A stretch of DNA of 64,000 nt from Microcella sp. (lineage in GTDB: Bacteria > Actinomycetota > Actinomycetes > Actinomycetales > Microbacteriaceae), in contig NZ_JAHHDS010000003.1 in NCBI RefSeq assembly GCF_019739195.1, forward strand, positions 1,860,001 to 1,924,000, given 5' to 3'. Below, piece after piece: positions 63,884 through 64,000 of this stretch. How positions within the stretch are numbered: the first letter of the stretch is position 1; every line of letters starts with the position of its first letter. The notes under the pieces are model-generated. The model saw nothing but the letters and a program-made list of their open reading frames with translations. It was not told the DNA's origin and did no database searches. Made by a program: the position numbers and the translations under genes.

Positions 63884-63901
63884 TAAGAAAGGATGCTCCG
63901 T

Positions 63902-64000
63902 ATGACTGCCACCTCCACCGAATCCGTCACCGCCTCGGCCTTCCGGGTCGAGATCGTGACGAGCATCGAGATCGATCGACCCGCAGCCGCCGTCTGGTCG
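63902..64000 (+). CDS. Start of an SRPBCC-like (START/polyketide cyclase fold) protein, partial
   Basis: The first 33 residues are present; the gene continues beyond the window. The fragment VEIVTSIEIDRPAAAVWS is typical of the first strand and helix of SRPBCC/AHSA1-type proteins, which bind hydrophobic ligands. AAGGAT precedes the ATG. Two palindromic operators upstream suggest a tightly regulated gene, possibly with a MarR, TetR or ArsR-type regulator further on. Too short for a firm call. Confidence 0.55.
   Translation, partial: MTATSTESVTASAFRVEIVTSIEIDRPAAAVWS

Noticed and set aside
1-64000. CRISPR arrays, insertion sequences, phage genes or integrase with attachment sites
   Set aside because: No repeat-spacer arrays, transposase or integrase motifs were found; the tRNA-Ser gene has no nearby integrase or partial tRNA copy.

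Overview
The window is about 64 kb of gene-dense, high-GC DNA with no rRNA, CRISPR array, insertion sequence or prophage that I can recognise. Gene content and style (leaderless genes with a TANNNT box 6-7 nt before the start codon, many GTG starts, the tRNA-Ser / small SRP RNA / dnaX / recR neighbourhood, SCO7613-type and baeRF proteins) suggest an actinobacterial chromosome, most likely family Microbacteriaceae. The family assignment is inference from gene style, not from a marker gene. No gap between genes exceeds about 300 bases once the tRNA and SRP RNA are counted.

Layout. 0-3.7 kb: a membrane class III nucleotide cyclase overlaps an MscS-type channel that carries a C-terminal cyclic-nucleotide-binding-like domain. 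3.7-6.3 kb: cystathionine beta-synthase and a cystathionine gamma-synthase/lyase. 6.3-7.4 kb: a baeRF (eRF1-like) protein. 7.5-16.8 kb: an L-arabinose locus with a LacI-type regulator, araD-araB-araA and a ChvE/GguA/GguB-type sugar ABC importer, with several copies of one operator. 16.9-20.8 kb: single genes (PAP2 phosphatase, saccharopine-dehydrogenase-like protein, ABC exporter), each apparently leaderless.

20.8-37.2 kb: a large glycoside catabolic region. On the minus strand a translationally coupled operon runs oxidoreductase, DUF993 aldolase-like protein, TIM-barrel isomerase, GH51 arabinofuranosidase. A LacI regulator follows, then on the plus strand a second oxidoreductase, a DUF6807 (PmoA-like) protein, a GH43-like protein, a binding-protein/MalF/MalG-type importer, a YesL-like membrane protein, a GH42 beta-galactosidase and a glycerate kinase. 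Four related LacI boxes at the promoters tie these units into one likely regulon. The arabinofuranosidase may supply arabinose to the araDBA locus.

37-51 kb: HerA/DUF853 ATPase, FAD amine oxidase, hybrid histidine kinase, SLC13-type permease, SHOCT membrane protein, cardiolipin synthase, AI-2E-type permease, leucyl aminopeptidase and an MFS exporter. 50.6-55 kb: a coupled DUF2975 / XRE regulator / 1212-residue polytopic protein cassette. 55-64 kb: tRNA-Ser(GGA), SRP RNA, an FAD oxidoreductase with a Rieske domain, pta-ackA, an NAD(P)-binding protein, dnaX, recR, and the start of an SRPBCC-like gene behind two palindromic operators.

The best candidates for something new are the cyclase/channel pair, in which both the cyclase metal site and the channel phosphate-binding cassette are altered, and the glycoside pathway built around DUF993, DUF6807 and two Gfo/Idh oxidoreductases. 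All readings come from inspection by eye; no database search or alignment program was run.
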